Shown here: positions 1 through 6,035 of the stretch, one piece after another
Layout: every line of letters starts with the position of its first letter
Position numbering within the stretch: position 1 is the first letter of the stretch
Source: DASTHS01 sp035718085
GTDB lineage: Bacteria; Actinomycetota; Acidimicrobiia; Acidimicrobiales; Palsa-688
DNA length: 6,716 nucleotides
Assembly (NCBI GenBank): GCA_035718085.1
Contig: DASTHS010000126.1
Span: 1-6,716, forward strand
Direction of reading: 5' to 3'
Program-made: the position numbers and the translations under genes
Notes under the pieces: model-generated
Databases searched by the model: none
What the model was told of the DNA's origin: nothing
The model's input: the letters and a program-made list of their open reading frames with translations, nothing else

Positions 1-1
1 C

Positions 2-37
2 CTCGAGGGCCTCGGCGCCCTGCTGCGCTGGCGGTAG
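2..37 (+). CDS. Possible 3' end of a convergent gene entering from the left edge
   Basis: Frame 2 on the plus strand reads LEGLGALLRWR and then stops at TAG (35-37). Eleven codons are too few to identify a family. The case that it is real rests on context. The neighbouring minus-strand gene ends at 54, only 17 bp away, and the two stop codons sit at mirrored positions in a perfect inverted repeat (35-56), which is how a shared terminator between convergent genes would look. GC-rich codons and an amphipathic, Arg-ending tail fit a genuine C-terminus in this genome. It could equally be non-coding sequence downstream of the LysM gene. Confidence 0.35.
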   Translation, partial: LEGLGALLRWR

Positions 38-56
38 CCGGCGCCGCGGCCGGCTA
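35..56. terminator. Stop-to-stop inverted repeat, candidate bidirectional terminator
   Basis: The arms TAGCCGGC (35-42) and GCCGGCTA (49-56) are perfectly complementary over 8 bp and flank a 6-base loop (GCCGCG). The left arm starts with the stop codon of the putative plus-strand gene. The right arm ends with the stop codon of the minus-strand LysM gene. There is no T-run on either side, so it is not a textbook intrinsic terminator. GC-rich hairpins without a U-tract are common at gene ends in high-GC actinobacteria, so a termination or mRNA-end role is inferred. Confidence 0.5.
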
Positions 57-902
57 CAGCGGCGGGAGGGCGACCACGAAGCCCGGCAGCACGTAGTCGG
101 GGTCGGCGGGGTCGGCGAGCCGGGCCCGGTTGGCCTCGACCACCCGCACCCAGTACCGCCCGACCTCCGCCTCGCTCGGGCGGCGGCCGAGCGCGGCGGC
201 CATGTGGGCGTCGGCCGCCGACCACAACGAGTCTCCCCGGGCCAGCACCACCGTGTCGGCCGGTGCCGGTGCCGGTGCCGGTGCCGGTGCCGGTGCGGGC
301 GCCGGTGCCAGCCCCTTCCCCCGTGCCGGTTCGGGTGCCGGTGCCGCTGCCGGTGCGGGCGGAGGTGTCTCCGCCGGTGCGGGTGAAGGCGCAGGTGCCG
401 GTACCGACGACGGGGGCGGCGCCGGCGCCGCTTGCGTCGGCGCCGCTTGCGTCGGCGCCGGCGGGCTGGCAGGGGTGGCGGTGGTCGGTGGGCGGCCGGT
501 GACCTGCATCACCGGCGCCGGCGCGGCGAGCGCGTGCATCACCGGGGGGCCGTCGAGGGCATCGGCGGGGACGACCATGCCGACGACGGCGACAGCCCCC
601 AGCGCGTGCGCGGCCACCAGGCGACCGGCGGGCAGGCGGCGCAGCAGTCGGCGGATCCGCCGGCCGGCGACCGGCAACCGGGCCGCCTCCGCCAGGACCA
701 GGAGCGCCGCCAGGTAGCACCCGGCGACGAGCACGAAGAGGCGGAGCGCGGCAACGGCGGCCACCACCGGGCCCCATGCGTGCTCGAGCCCGGCCCACGA
801 CTGCCAGCGCAGCGGGGATGCCACCCCCAGGCGCCCGTGCCCGGCCAGGTGGGCCACGGCCAGCCCGGCGACGACCGCCAGCCACCAGCCGGCGCGCCTC
901 AT
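54..902 (-). CDS. Membrane protein with C-terminal LysM-like domain
   Basis: This is a 282-aa protein. The start is ATG at 902, which overlaps the TGA of the upstream pseudokinase gene (ATGA); an upstream GTG would give an Arg-rich extension lying inside that gene and is less likely. Three hydrophobic segments are visible at about residues 6-20, 44-72 and 95-112, with a basic cluster (RRIRRLLRR) between the second and third. A Pro/Ala/Thr linker follows at about 125-216, including an uninterrupted Ala-Pro run. Residues about 219-282 look like a LysM module: VVLARGDSLWSAA, then VVEANRARL, then DPDYVLPGFVVALP, matching the usual start, Asn-containing middle and P-G-hydrophobic end. LysM modules bind peptidoglycan or chitin-type glycans. 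An envelope-anchoring role beside the Tad pilus is inferred from domain and operon position. It is probably the last gene of the leftward transcript. Confidence 0.8.
   Translation of the reverse strand: MRRAGWWLAVVAGLAVAHLAGHGRLGVASPLRWQSWAGLEHAWGPVVAAVAALRLFVLVAGCYLAALLVLAEAARLPVAGRRIRRLLRRLPAGRLVAAHALGAVAVVGMVVPADALDGPPVMHALAAPAPVMQVTGRPPTTATPASPPAPTQAAPTQAAPAPPPSSVPAPAPSPAPAETPPPAPAAAPAPEPARGKGLAPAPAPAPAPAPAPAPADTVVLARGDSLWSAADAHMAAALGRRPSEAEVGRYWVRVVEANRARLADPADPDYVLPGFVVALPPL
262..309. repeat. GGTGCC hexanucleotide tandem repeat inside the LysM gene
   Basis: About six near-perfect 6-bp units (262-297) are followed by two more slightly altered units. On the minus strand they encode the alternating Ala-Pro run of the linker. 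A perfect in-frame 6-bp repeat can expand or contract by slippage without frameshift, which would change linker length only. Confidence 0.85.
424..460. repeat. 15-bp tandem duplication in the LysM gene linker
   Basis: Two identical 15-bp units (424-438 and 439-453) are followed by a 7-bp partial copy. They encode PTQAA twice on the minus strand, within the Pro/Ala linker of the LysM protein. The length is a multiple of three, so the frame is kept. Confidence 0.85.
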
Positions 903-2131
903 CGCCGCCCGTCCCCGAGCACGGTCACGTCGGGGGCGCCGGCCCGCTCGACGGCCAGGCCGTCGCATGCCGCGCCGGGGACCACCCGCAGCGAGCGCGC
1001 CCGGCCGACCACCGCCACCTGCTGCGCGGTCACGTCATCGCCCGGGGTGGCCCAGCGGTCGTACACCCACACCTGCCCGGTCCGGGGGTCGAGCACTGCG
1101 GGCAGCGCCTGGGGCGAGCAGCGCCACCGGCCCAGGGCGACCACGTCGCCGGCCCCGGCGACGACGACGGTCGTCCCCGTGTCGCTGCGAAGGGTGGCGG
1201 TGCCAGCGGGCAGCGCCCGACAGCCCCGGTCGGCTGCCGGGCAGGCGGCCGCCCGGGCCCCGCCGCCCGTCACGACCGAGGCAGCCAGTCCGGCGGAGGC
1301 GACGGCAGCGGCCGCCAGGCCGACTCGCCGCCGGGGCCGCCACCGGAGGGGACGGCGGTCGCCGCCGTCGCCCGTGTCGAGGTCGCGGTGTGTCGACGAC
1401 AGGATGGCTCCGGTCCCGGTGCCGGTTCCGGGCCCGGTGCGGGTTCCGGGCCCGGTGCCCGGGGGGCCGTCGCCGTTGTCGGGCCTCCCGCCCCCCGCCT
1501 GGGCGGAGCTGGGACGCACGGCGGGGCCGGCCTGCCCCTCGGGGGTCGCGCGTGGGGCGTCCGCCGACGACGGCTCGGCGTCGCCTGCCGCCCGCGTCGC
1601 CCTCGCTGCCGGCAGCACGGGCGAGAGGCGTGGGTCGCCCAGGCGGCGGGCGAGGGCGGCAGCATCGAGGCGGCCGGCTGCTGCGTCGGCGAGGGCCCGG
1701 GCCAGCCGGCGGGGCAGCGCCGCGCCCACCGGCAGTGCGGCGCGCAGCACCGACGCCAGCGCGACGACGTCGGTCGTCGGGTCGCCGCCCGCCGTGGCCG
1801 CACCCCACCCGCACCAGGTCGGCCGGCCGTCGTCGGCGACGAGCAGGTGCTCGACACCCACGTTGCCGTGCGCCCACCCCAGGCTGTGCACGTCGGCCAG
1901 CACGGTGGCCGCGGCTGCCCCGAGCCCGGCCACCTCAGGCGTCGTCAGTGGTGCCCGCTGGTCGAGCGGGTCACCCGCCCAGCGGGTGACCAGCCGCTCA
2001 CCGGACGCCGGCGCGTCGACGAGCTCGACGACGCCGGGGTGCACGATCGCACGCAGCACCGCCGCGGTGTGGGCCAGGCGGGCGGCGTCGGCCTCCGACG
2101 CCGCCACGCGTGTGTGGTGCCCAGCACTCAT
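899..2131 (-). CDS. Membrane-anchored Ser/Thr-kinase-like pseudokinase
   Basis: This is a 410-aa protein. The first ~170 residues resemble the later part of a bacterial Hanks-type kinase fold: LRAIVHPGVVELVD (helix C and the following strand), then AHGNVGVEHLL (87-97) where an active kinase has H-R-D-x-K-x-x-N, then CGWG near 107-110 where D-F-G is expected, then TDVVALASVLRAAL (120-133) like the helix-F region. The catalytic Asp is Asn90, the following Lys is Gly92, the Mg-binding Asn is His95, the DFG Asp is absent, and there is no glycine loop or VAxK lysine. Catalysis is therefore very unlikely. A disordered Pro/Gly/Thr linker (about 180-265) leads to a basic stop and one transmembrane helix (about 269-287). 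A ~120-residue outer domain with four Cys (297, 304, 338, 389) follows. It lies 24 bp after the TadG-like gene and overlaps the LysM gene, so co-expression is likely. Regulation or scaffolding of the pilus is inferred. Confidence 0.65.
   Translation of the reverse strand: MSAGHHTRVAASEADAARLAHTAAVLRAIVHPGVVELVDAPASGERLVTRWAGDPLDQRAPLTTPEVAGLGAAAATVLADVHSLGWAHGNVGVEHLLVADDGRPTWCGWGAATAGGDPTTDVVALASVLRAALPVGAALPRRLARALADAAAGRLDAAALARRLGDPRLSPVLPAARATRAAGDAEPSSADAPRATPEGQAGPAVRPSSAQAGGGRPDNGDGPPGTGPGTRTGPGTGTGTGAILSSTHRDLDTGDGGDRRPLRWRPRRRVGLAAAAVASAGLAASVVTGGGARAAACPAADRGCRALPAGTATLRSDTGTTVVVAGAGDVVALGRWRCSPQALPAVLDPRTGQVWVYDRWATPGDDVTAQQVAVVGRARSLRVVPGAACDGLAVERAGAPDVTVLGDGRR
1424..1458. repeat. 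18-bp tandem duplication in the pseudokinase linker
   Basis: A 17-base motif at 1424-1440 recurs exactly at 1442-1458 (period 18). On the minus strand it encodes a duplicated Gly-Pro-Gly-Thr-type hexapeptide in the disordered linker before the transmembrane helix. It is in frame and probably neutral for folding. Confidence 0.8.
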
Positions 2132-2142
2132 CGTCCATGAGA

Positions 2143-2157
2143 CTACATGAGATCCTC
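2143..2157 (-). promoter_or_regulatory. Shine-Dalgarno followed by a start-stop (ATG-TAG) in the tadG-like/pseudokinase junction
   Basis: Reading leftward, GAGGA (2157-2153) overlaps the tadG-like stop codon, and after a 4-base spacer comes ATG immediately followed by TAG (2148-2143). The pseudokinase ATG (2131-2129) lies about 21 bases from this Shine-Dalgarno and has no good one of its own; another ATG at 2138 is out of frame. A start-stop element that tunes reinitiation at the pseudokinase start is possible, but chance cannot be excluded. Confidence 0.3.
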
Positions 2158-2647
2158 AGATATGGCAATCGGCCGGCGCGAACGCCGCCGGCGCGGGCGC
2201 CCCGCCGGCAGCACCGGCTGCGGTGGCGGCGGTGGCCGCCGTGGCCGCAGCCGCGGCGCTGACCGTGCGGGTCGTCCCCGGGAGGCGCCGGCCGAACACG
2301 GCGTCGACGGAGCCCGACGCCCGCACGGCGACGACGGGGCCCGCCACCGCGACCCACAACCGGATGCCGTGCACCGCCCCACCGCCGGTCGCCGCCAGCA
2401 CGTCGCAGGCCACGCGGGCGGCGGCGGTCGGGTCGACCTCGACGACACCCGATCCGTAGAACGCCCGGTCGGAGAGGGCGGCGCCGGCAGCGTCGTTGGC
2501 GGCGGCGGCGGTCAGGTCGGCGAGCTGGCGCTGCCCGAGCAGGGCGACGGCGCTGTCGACGGCGATGGCGGCGAGCACGAGCAGCACGAGGAACCCGGCC
2601 GGCACGAGTGCCAGCACGCTCCCTTCCTCCGCCCCCTCCGCCGTCAC
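2156..2647 (-). CDS. TadG-like Tad pilus protein (Rv3654c type)
   Basis: This is a 163-aa protein. I chose GTG at 2647 because it gives the same GTGA overlap with the upstream stop as other junctions in this operon; GTG at 2653 would add two residues. The N-terminus EEGSVLALVPAGFLVLLV is a short Gly-Ser lead into a single transmembrane helix (about 10-33). It is followed by a QRQLADLTAAAANDAAGAA helix, the arrangement of TadG-like proteins in which a pseudopilin-type helix precedes an extracytoplasmic part. GTTRTVSAAAAATA near 124-137 matches the usual Ala-rich end, extended here by a low-complexity Ala/Pro tail (about 130-158). Cys81 and Cys161 could form a disulfide. The role is inferred: a minor pseudopilin or envelope component of the Tad machine. 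It is much shorter than proteobacterial TadG and has no von Willebrand domain. Confidence 0.7.
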   Translation of the reverse strand: MTAEGAEEGSVLALVPAGFLVLLVLAAIAVDSAVALLGQRQLADLTAAAANDAAGAALSDRAFYGSGVVEVDPTAAARVACDVLAATGGGAVHGIRLWVAVAGPVVAVRASGSVDAVFGRRLPGTTRTVSAAAAATAATAATAAGAAGGAPAPAAFAPADCHI

Positions 2648-3099
2648 GCGCACGAGGCCACCCCGGGCAGGCCGCTGCGGTAGGGGTCGACCACCTCGGA
2701 GTGCGCAGCGCGGACGACCTCCCCCCGCCCGGCTTGGATGCCGGGCAGGGCCACGAGGGGCACGGCGTAGGCGACGGTCACCGTGATGCGTTCGCAGCGG
2801 CCGAACCCGCCGCCGGTCACGCTGGTCGACGAGCGGCCGGGGGCGCGGCCGTAGCCGGCGATCGCCGCCCGGGCGGCGGCCACGGCTTCGGCGGTGGCGA
2901 CGGCGGCGTCTGGTGCCTCGACGTAGGTGCGGGCCGCTTCCCGGCTGGCAGCGTCGGCGGCGAGCTTGGCGTCGACCACCGCCCAGGCGTTCGCCGCCAG
3001 CAGGGTGCCGACCACGAAGAGCAGGCAGCCGAAGAGCAGGCCCTCCGCCCCACCGGCGAAGCCTCCTTCCCCGGTGGCCCGGGGGGATCCGGCGGTCAC
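2644..3099 (-). CDS. tadE: TadE-like pseudopilin
   Basis: This is a 151-aa protein whose GTG start at 3099 overlaps the TGA of the upstream gene (GTGA). The helix FAGGAEGLLFGCLLFVVGTLL (about 14-34) carries Glu19, in the place of the conserved Glu of TadE/pilin N-terminal helices. It continues into AKLAADAASREAARTYVEA (44-62), the Ala-rich amphipathic segment characteristic of TadE proteins. The C-terminal part has RITVTVAYAVPLVALPG (about 104-120) and AAHSEVVDPYRSGLP (131-145), like the end of actinobacterial TadE proteins. TadE proteins are minor pseudopilins cleaved by the Tad prepilin peptidase; no peptidase gene is present in this window. Cys25 is in the helix, and Cys102 and Cys150 lie outside. 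Confidence 0.78.
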   Translation of the reverse strand: MTAGSPRATGEGGFAGGAEGLLFGCLLFVVGTLLAANAWAVVDAKLAADAASREAARTYVEAPDAAVATAEAVAAARAAIAGYGRAPGRSSTSVTGGGFGRCERITVTVAYAVPLVALPGIQAGRGEVVRAAHSEVVDPYRSGLPGVASCA

Positions 3100-3479
3100 C
3101 GGAACCGCTCGGTGCGCACCGTCACCGTGCGCTCGATGCGGCGCAGCGAGGGCAGCGGCAGGAAGCCCGGCGCCTCCGCCTCCACCTCGAGCACCACGGC
3201 AGTGCCGTCGACCTCGCGCCAGGTGAAGCTCGTGTGCCGGCTCCCGAACGAGCCGAGGCGGGCCACCGCTGCGGCCTGGGCCGCAGGCACCGCGGCCGGG
3301 CCGTCTGCGCTGGTGGCGACCTGGTCGGCGGCGGAGAAGGCGGCCGAGGTCAGCTCCGAGGTGGCGTAGAGCCGCACGAGCACCTGGACGGCCACCAGCA
3401 GCAGGGTGAGGAAGATCGCCACCCCGATGACCGTGCCCACCAACGCGGTGCCGGCGTCGCCGGGCCGCCGGGTCAGCAC
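3096..3479 (-). CDS. TadE-like minor pseudopilin, first copy
   Basis: This is a 127-aa protein. GTG at 3479 is chosen because it begins just before a natural hydrophobic N-terminus and overlaps the preceding stop by 7 bp; the longer frame back to 3566 would bury most of the pilin-like gene. GDAGTALVGTVIG (about 7-19) leads into a transmembrane helix to about residue 37, followed by a polar Ala/Ser-rich segment. A C-terminal half with alternating hydrophobic strands follows (TAVVLEVEAEAPGFLPLPSL, then RTVTVRTERFR). The layout is that of TadE-family pseudopilins, but the conserved helix Glu is absent (ALVG where AxVE is usual). It is less certain than the next gene. Tight packing between the pilin-like and second TadE-like genes supports a Tad role. 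Confidence 0.65.
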   Translation of the reverse strand: MLTRRPGDAGTALVGTVIGVAIFLTLLLVAVQVLVRLYATSELTSAAFSAADQVATSADGPAAVPAAQAAAVARLGSFGSRHTSFTWREVDGTAVVLEVEAEAPGFLPLPSLRRIERTVTVRTERFR

Positions 3480-3685
3480 CCCGTGGTCGTCTGGCCGATG
3501 CAGTCGTTGACCTGGTGGTCGATCTTGGTCGCGGTGTGCTGGAACATCGTGTTGAACGCGATCCACATGCCCACGCCGAGGAACGCCATGACCAGCACGG
3601 CGATGGCGGCGGAGATGACGCCCTCACCCCGCTCGTCGTCACCCCGCCGGCACCGCAAGGTACGCCGATCTTCCGCCACCGTCAT
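3473..3685 (-). CDS. Small pilin-like protein of the Tad locus (candidate major pilin)
   Basis: This is a 70-aa protein. ATG at 3685 is chosen because a strong AGGGGAG Shine-Dalgarno (3697-3691) lies 5 bases upstream of it; an in-frame upstream ATG at 3757 lacks one and would add a non-pilin-like stretch. The protein has a charged leader (RRTLRCRRGDDERG, 7-20), then EGVISAAIAVLVMAFLGVGM and onward (21-46) as a single hydrophobic helix, then a short polar tail with Cys62 and Cys70. This is the size and build of Flp/Tad pilins, with Gly20 or Gly22 as a possible prepilin-peptidase site, but the Glu-Tyr pair of classical Flp pilins is missing. Because it is the only pilin-sized gene here and has its own apparent promoter, I infer it is the main filament subunit. 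It might instead be a TadE-like minor subunit. Confidence 0.65.
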   Translation of the reverse strand: MTVAEDRRTLRCRRGDDERGEGVISAAIAVLVMAFLGVGMWIAFNTMFQHTATKIDHQVNDCIGQTTTGC

Positions 3686-3690
3686 GGGTG

Positions 3691-3697
3691 CTCCCCT
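3691..3697 (-). promoter_or_regulatory. Strong ribosome binding site for the pilin-like gene
   Basis: AGGGGAG is read on the minus strand, five bases before ATG at 3685. It is the best Shine-Dalgarno match in the window, whereas the other tad genes rely on stop-start overlap. It fixes the start and suggests high translation of the pilin-like protein. Confidence 0.75.
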
Positions 3698-3719
3698 CGT
3701 CGCTTTCGTCCCACCGTGC

Positions 3720-3749
3720 AGGGTAACGAGATGCCACGCCATGGCACAA
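3720..3749 (-). promoter_or_regulatory. Candidate promoter with internal palindrome upstream of the pilin-like gene
   Basis: On the minus strand, TTGTGC (3749-3744) and TACCCT (3725-3720) are separated by 18 bases, a plausible -35/-10 pair for a housekeeping sigma factor, with about 34 bases from the -10 to the ATG. The spacer holds a 5-bp-arm inverted repeat, TGCCA-TGGCG-TGGCA (3746-3732), which could be an operator. It lies in the 108-bp gap after tadC, the only sizeable gap inside the tad gene train. The reading is motif-based; the promoter is not shown experimentally. Confidence 0.4.
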
Positions 3750-3793
3750 GAGGGCATCTGTCCCTGCGGGCGAAGAACGGGTGCCCGGCCGCC

Positions 3794-4693
3794 CTAGGCG
3801 TTCGAGAAGAGGCGCAGCGCGGCGAGGAAGGGCACGGCGAGCAGGATGGCGCCGGGCACGAGGGTGGCCACGGTGACGGGGATCCAGACCTGCTGGCCGC
3901 GCCGCTCGAGCAGCTCGAGGGTGACCCGGTGCAGGTCGCGGCGGGCCTGGCGGGCCTCGGCGCTGACGAGCCGGCCGAGGTCGGCGGCCTGGCGGTCGAG
4001 CGACACCACGGCGACGAGACGGTCGACGGCGTCGACCCGAGCCAGCTGCGCCCACTCCCGGAGTGCCGCCTCGACGGGCACCCCTTGGCGCACCCGCCCG
4101 GTGACCACGGCCAGGTCGGCAGCCACGCAGCCGCGGCCGCGCTCGGCGAGCCGGCCGAGGGCAGCCCCGAGCGACCACCCGGCGTTGAGCAGCATGGCCA
4201 GCTGCTCGCTGACGACCGGGAGCTCTCTCGCCAGCGACCGCTGCCACGCCTCTGACCTGCGGGCGAGCTGCTGTTCGACGAGGAGGAAGGCGAGGATCGG
4301 CGCGCCGAGCATCGCGAACACCGCCACCGGGGCGGGCACGCCGGCGAGGGCCACGAGCAGACCGCCCAGGAGACCGACGAGCGCCCAGCCGAGCTGGCGG
4401 AGGCGGAAGCTGGTCACGTCGAGTGGCGCGTGCACGCGGCGCAGGCGCGCCTCGAGCTCCTCGCTGACGCCGGCCACGGCGGCCAGGCGGTCGCCGGCCG
4501 ACCGGGCGAGGGGGCCGAGCACGGCGACGGCCGCCTCGAGCACCCCGGGGGGCCCGGTCGGCTGCGTCGAGGGCGCCGACTGGGGCCGGAGCCGCTCGTC
4601 GAGGGGCAGGCGCGAGAAGCGCCGGGTCCCCGACAGCAGCAGGGCCACCCCCAGCCAGGCCGCCAGCCCGGCGCCCACCAGGAGGCGGGTCAC
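3794..4693 (-). CDS. tadC: TadC, Tad pilus inner-membrane platform protein
   Basis: This is a 299-aa protein. GTG at 4693 gives a GTGA overlap with the tadB stop; a much longer frame upstream overlaps tadB in another frame and is rejected. There is an N-terminal transmembrane helix (about 4-20), a linker and a charged segment, then two helices (about 100-119 and 121-140). A GspF/T2SSF-type domain follows (about 150-290), with ARELPVVSEQLAMLLNAGWSLGAALGRL (155-182) as the recognisable helical pair and a final helix (about 270-292, WIPVTVATLVPGAILLAVPF). TadB and TadC together form the inner-membrane platform on which the CpaF ATPase acts during pilus assembly. Length and topology are normal for TadC. 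Confidence 0.88.
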   Translation of the reverse strand: MTRLLVGAGLAAWLGVALLLSGTRRFSRLPLDERLRPQSAPSTQPTGPPGVLEAAVAVLGPLARSAGDRLAAVAGVSEELEARLRRVHAPLDVTSFRLRQLGWALVGLLGGLLVALAGVPAPVAVFAMLGAPILAFLLVEQQLARRSEAWQRSLARELPVVSEQLAMLLNAGWSLGAALGRLAERGRGCVAADLAVVTGRVRQGVPVEAALREWAQLARVDAVDRLVAVVSLDRQAADLGRLVSAEARQARRDLHRVTLELLERRGQQVWIPVTVATLVPGAILLAVPFLAALRLFSNA

Positions 4694-5610
4694 GGCAGCC
4701 GCTCCGGCGCCTGGAACACCCGGGGCTCCGACGGGAGGCGCAGCAGTCGCCCGCTCCACGCCCAGCAGGCCACCACGGCCAGCAGGCCGACGGCCACCGC
4801 CAGCTGGCCGCCGGCGGTCTGGTAGGCGGCCCGGCCGGTGCCGATCGACAGCCCGGCGACGGCCATCCCGAGCGGCACGACGAGCACGAACCGCCGGGCG
4901 AAGCGCACCCCGGCCAGTTTCGTCGCCGCGTCCCTGCGGCTCTGCAGGTCGGCCACGCGGTCGTCGACGAGGTCGGCGAGGCGCAGGTCGAGCTCCCGGC
5001 CACCCACCTCGTGGGCGATCAGCAGGGTCTCGCAGACCGTGTCGGCGGTGGGGTCGGCGAGACCGGCCTTGAGCACCTCCAGGGTGCGGGCGAGGTCGGT
5101 GGAGAGGAGCCACTCCCGCTCGGCGGCGGCGAACGCGGCCACGAGGGGGGTCGGGGCCCGGCGCCCGACCTCGAAGAGGGCCTGGGGCACCGACCGCCCG
5201 AGCGAGCCGGTGCGCAACCGCAGCTCTTCGAGCATGCGCGGCCAGGCGGCGCGGGCATCCTCCAGGCGGCGGAGCCGTCGGGCGCGGGCGCCGGCGACGG
5301 GGAAGCTGCCCGCGAACGTGCCGGCGACCAGGGCCGGGAGCACCCCGCCGAAGAGCACCCACGCCACCGTGGCGCCGGCCACCCCGACCGCGGCCACGGT
5401 GAGGGCGAACTGACCGGCCCCGACCTCGTCGAGGCCGGCCTGGCGCAGCCAGTCGCCCGTGCCGCCGGTGCGCCAGCCGCCGCGCCGGCGGCCGGGACGG
5501 GCCGGCCCGGGGCCCACGCCCCGCCACCCCTGCACGACCGCGGTGAACAGCAGGTGCACGCCGTAGCCCGCCGCGGCCGCGGCGAGCACCATCGCGGCGG
5601 TCACGACCAC
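4690..5610 (-). CDS. tadB: TadB, Tad pilus inner-membrane platform protein
   Basis: This is a 306-aa protein, with start GTG at 5610 overlapping the cpaF stop by 10 bp (an ATG at 5592, six codons in, is an alternative start). Helices lie at about residues 3-24, 69-88 and 90-108, followed by the cytoplasmic GspF-type domain (about 117-240): WPRMLEELRLRTGSLGRSVP (123-142), AFAAAEREWLLSTDLARTLE (159-178), then AHEVGGRELDLRLADL (199-214). Two closing helices lie at about 240-257 and 268-286. This is the standard TadB arrangement. It couples the CpaF ATPase to TadC and pilin extraction. If cpaF is truly broken, TadB and TadC would have no motor unless another copy exists. Confidence 0.88.
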   Translation of the reverse strand: MVVTAAMVLAAAAAGYGVHLLFTAVVQGWRGVGPGPARPGRRRGGWRTGGTGDWLRQAGLDEVGAGQFALTVAAVGVAGATVAWVLFGGVLPALVAGTFAGSFPVAGARARRLRRLEDARAAWPRMLEELRLRTGSLGRSVPQALFEVGRRAPTPLVAAFAAAEREWLLSTDLARTLEVLKAGLADPTADTVCETLLIAHEVGGRELDLRLADLVDDRVADLQSRRDAATKLAGVRFARRFVLVVPLGMAVAGLSIGTGRAAYQTAGGQLAVAVGLLAVVACWAWSGRLLRLPSEPRVFQAPERLP

Positions 5611-6035
5611 CCCGAGGTCAGCGCCGCCACGTCGTGGCCGGCGAGCTCGAGGGGGCGGGCCGCCCGCACCGGCAGGTGGCCGGTGGGGCGGAGGGGGCCG
5701 TCGAGGCGGCCGCGGGCGAACACCGAGGTGGTGGTGAAGGCCACCGAGCCGGCGCCCACCTGCAGGTCTTCCACGGCGAGCACCTCGGTGACCGCCACCC
5801 GTCCCCCCGCCGACCGGGCGCAGTGCACCACCACGTCGACGGCCTCGCTGACCAACGCCGACAGGGCGGCCGGCCCGAGGTCCGAGCCCGTCTCGGCCAA
5901 CTGGCAGATGAAGCGCAGGCGCGTCAGGGCCTGGCGGGCGGAGCCGGCGTGGATGGTCGTGAACCCCTGCACCCCCGACGACAGCGTGAGCAGCAGCGGC
6001 AGCGCCTCAGCCCTAACGCCAACCTCACTGACCAT
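5601..6035 (-). CDS. cpaF: C-terminal remnant of the Tad assembly ATPase CpaF/TadA (5'-truncated)
   Basis: From ATG at 6035 the frame gives 144 aa; without a start codon it stays open back to 6137. Clear CpaF/VirB11-family sequence begins only at VRAEALPLLLTLSSG, followed by GFTTIHAGSARQALTRL with the conserved TIHA histidine box, then VSEAVDVVVHCAR and VAVTEVLAVEDL. A full CpaF has about 400 or more residues with Walker A, Asp box and Walker B before this point. Here the nucleotide-binding core is missing, and the residues just before (EVGV) look like a disturbed Walker B segment where GEVRG is usual. There is no Shine-Dalgarno before the ATG. The stop overlaps tadB, so the downstream junction is intact. 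This is a 5'-truncated, probably inactive gene; an assembly join at about 6005-6015 is the alternative. Confidence 0.75.
   Translation of the reverse strand: MVSEVGVRAEALPLLLTLSSGVQGFTTIHAGSARQALTRLRFICQLAETGSDLGPAALSALVSEAVDVVVHCARSAGGRVAVTEVLAVEDLQVGAGSVAFTTTSVFARGRLDGPLRPTGHLPVRAARPLELAGHDVAALTSGWS

Noticed and set aside
432..2150. Long plus-strand reading frame of 572 codons (and 776-2140)
   Set aside because: It is an antisense shadow of the pseudokinase and LysM genes, driven by high GC. The product is low-complexity Arg/Ala/Pro/Ser, while the minus-strand frame has recognisable domains.
3750..3793. Intrinsic terminator after tadC
   Set aside because: The only stem found (CGGGC/GCCCG with an 11-base loop) is short and lacks a T-run, so it is too weak to call.
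4693..5527. N-terminal extension of tadC back to 5527
   Set aside because: It overlaps nearly all of tadB out of frame, and the extension is Arg/Pro/Gly-rich with no domain. GTG at 4693 with GTGA overlap gives a normal TadC length.
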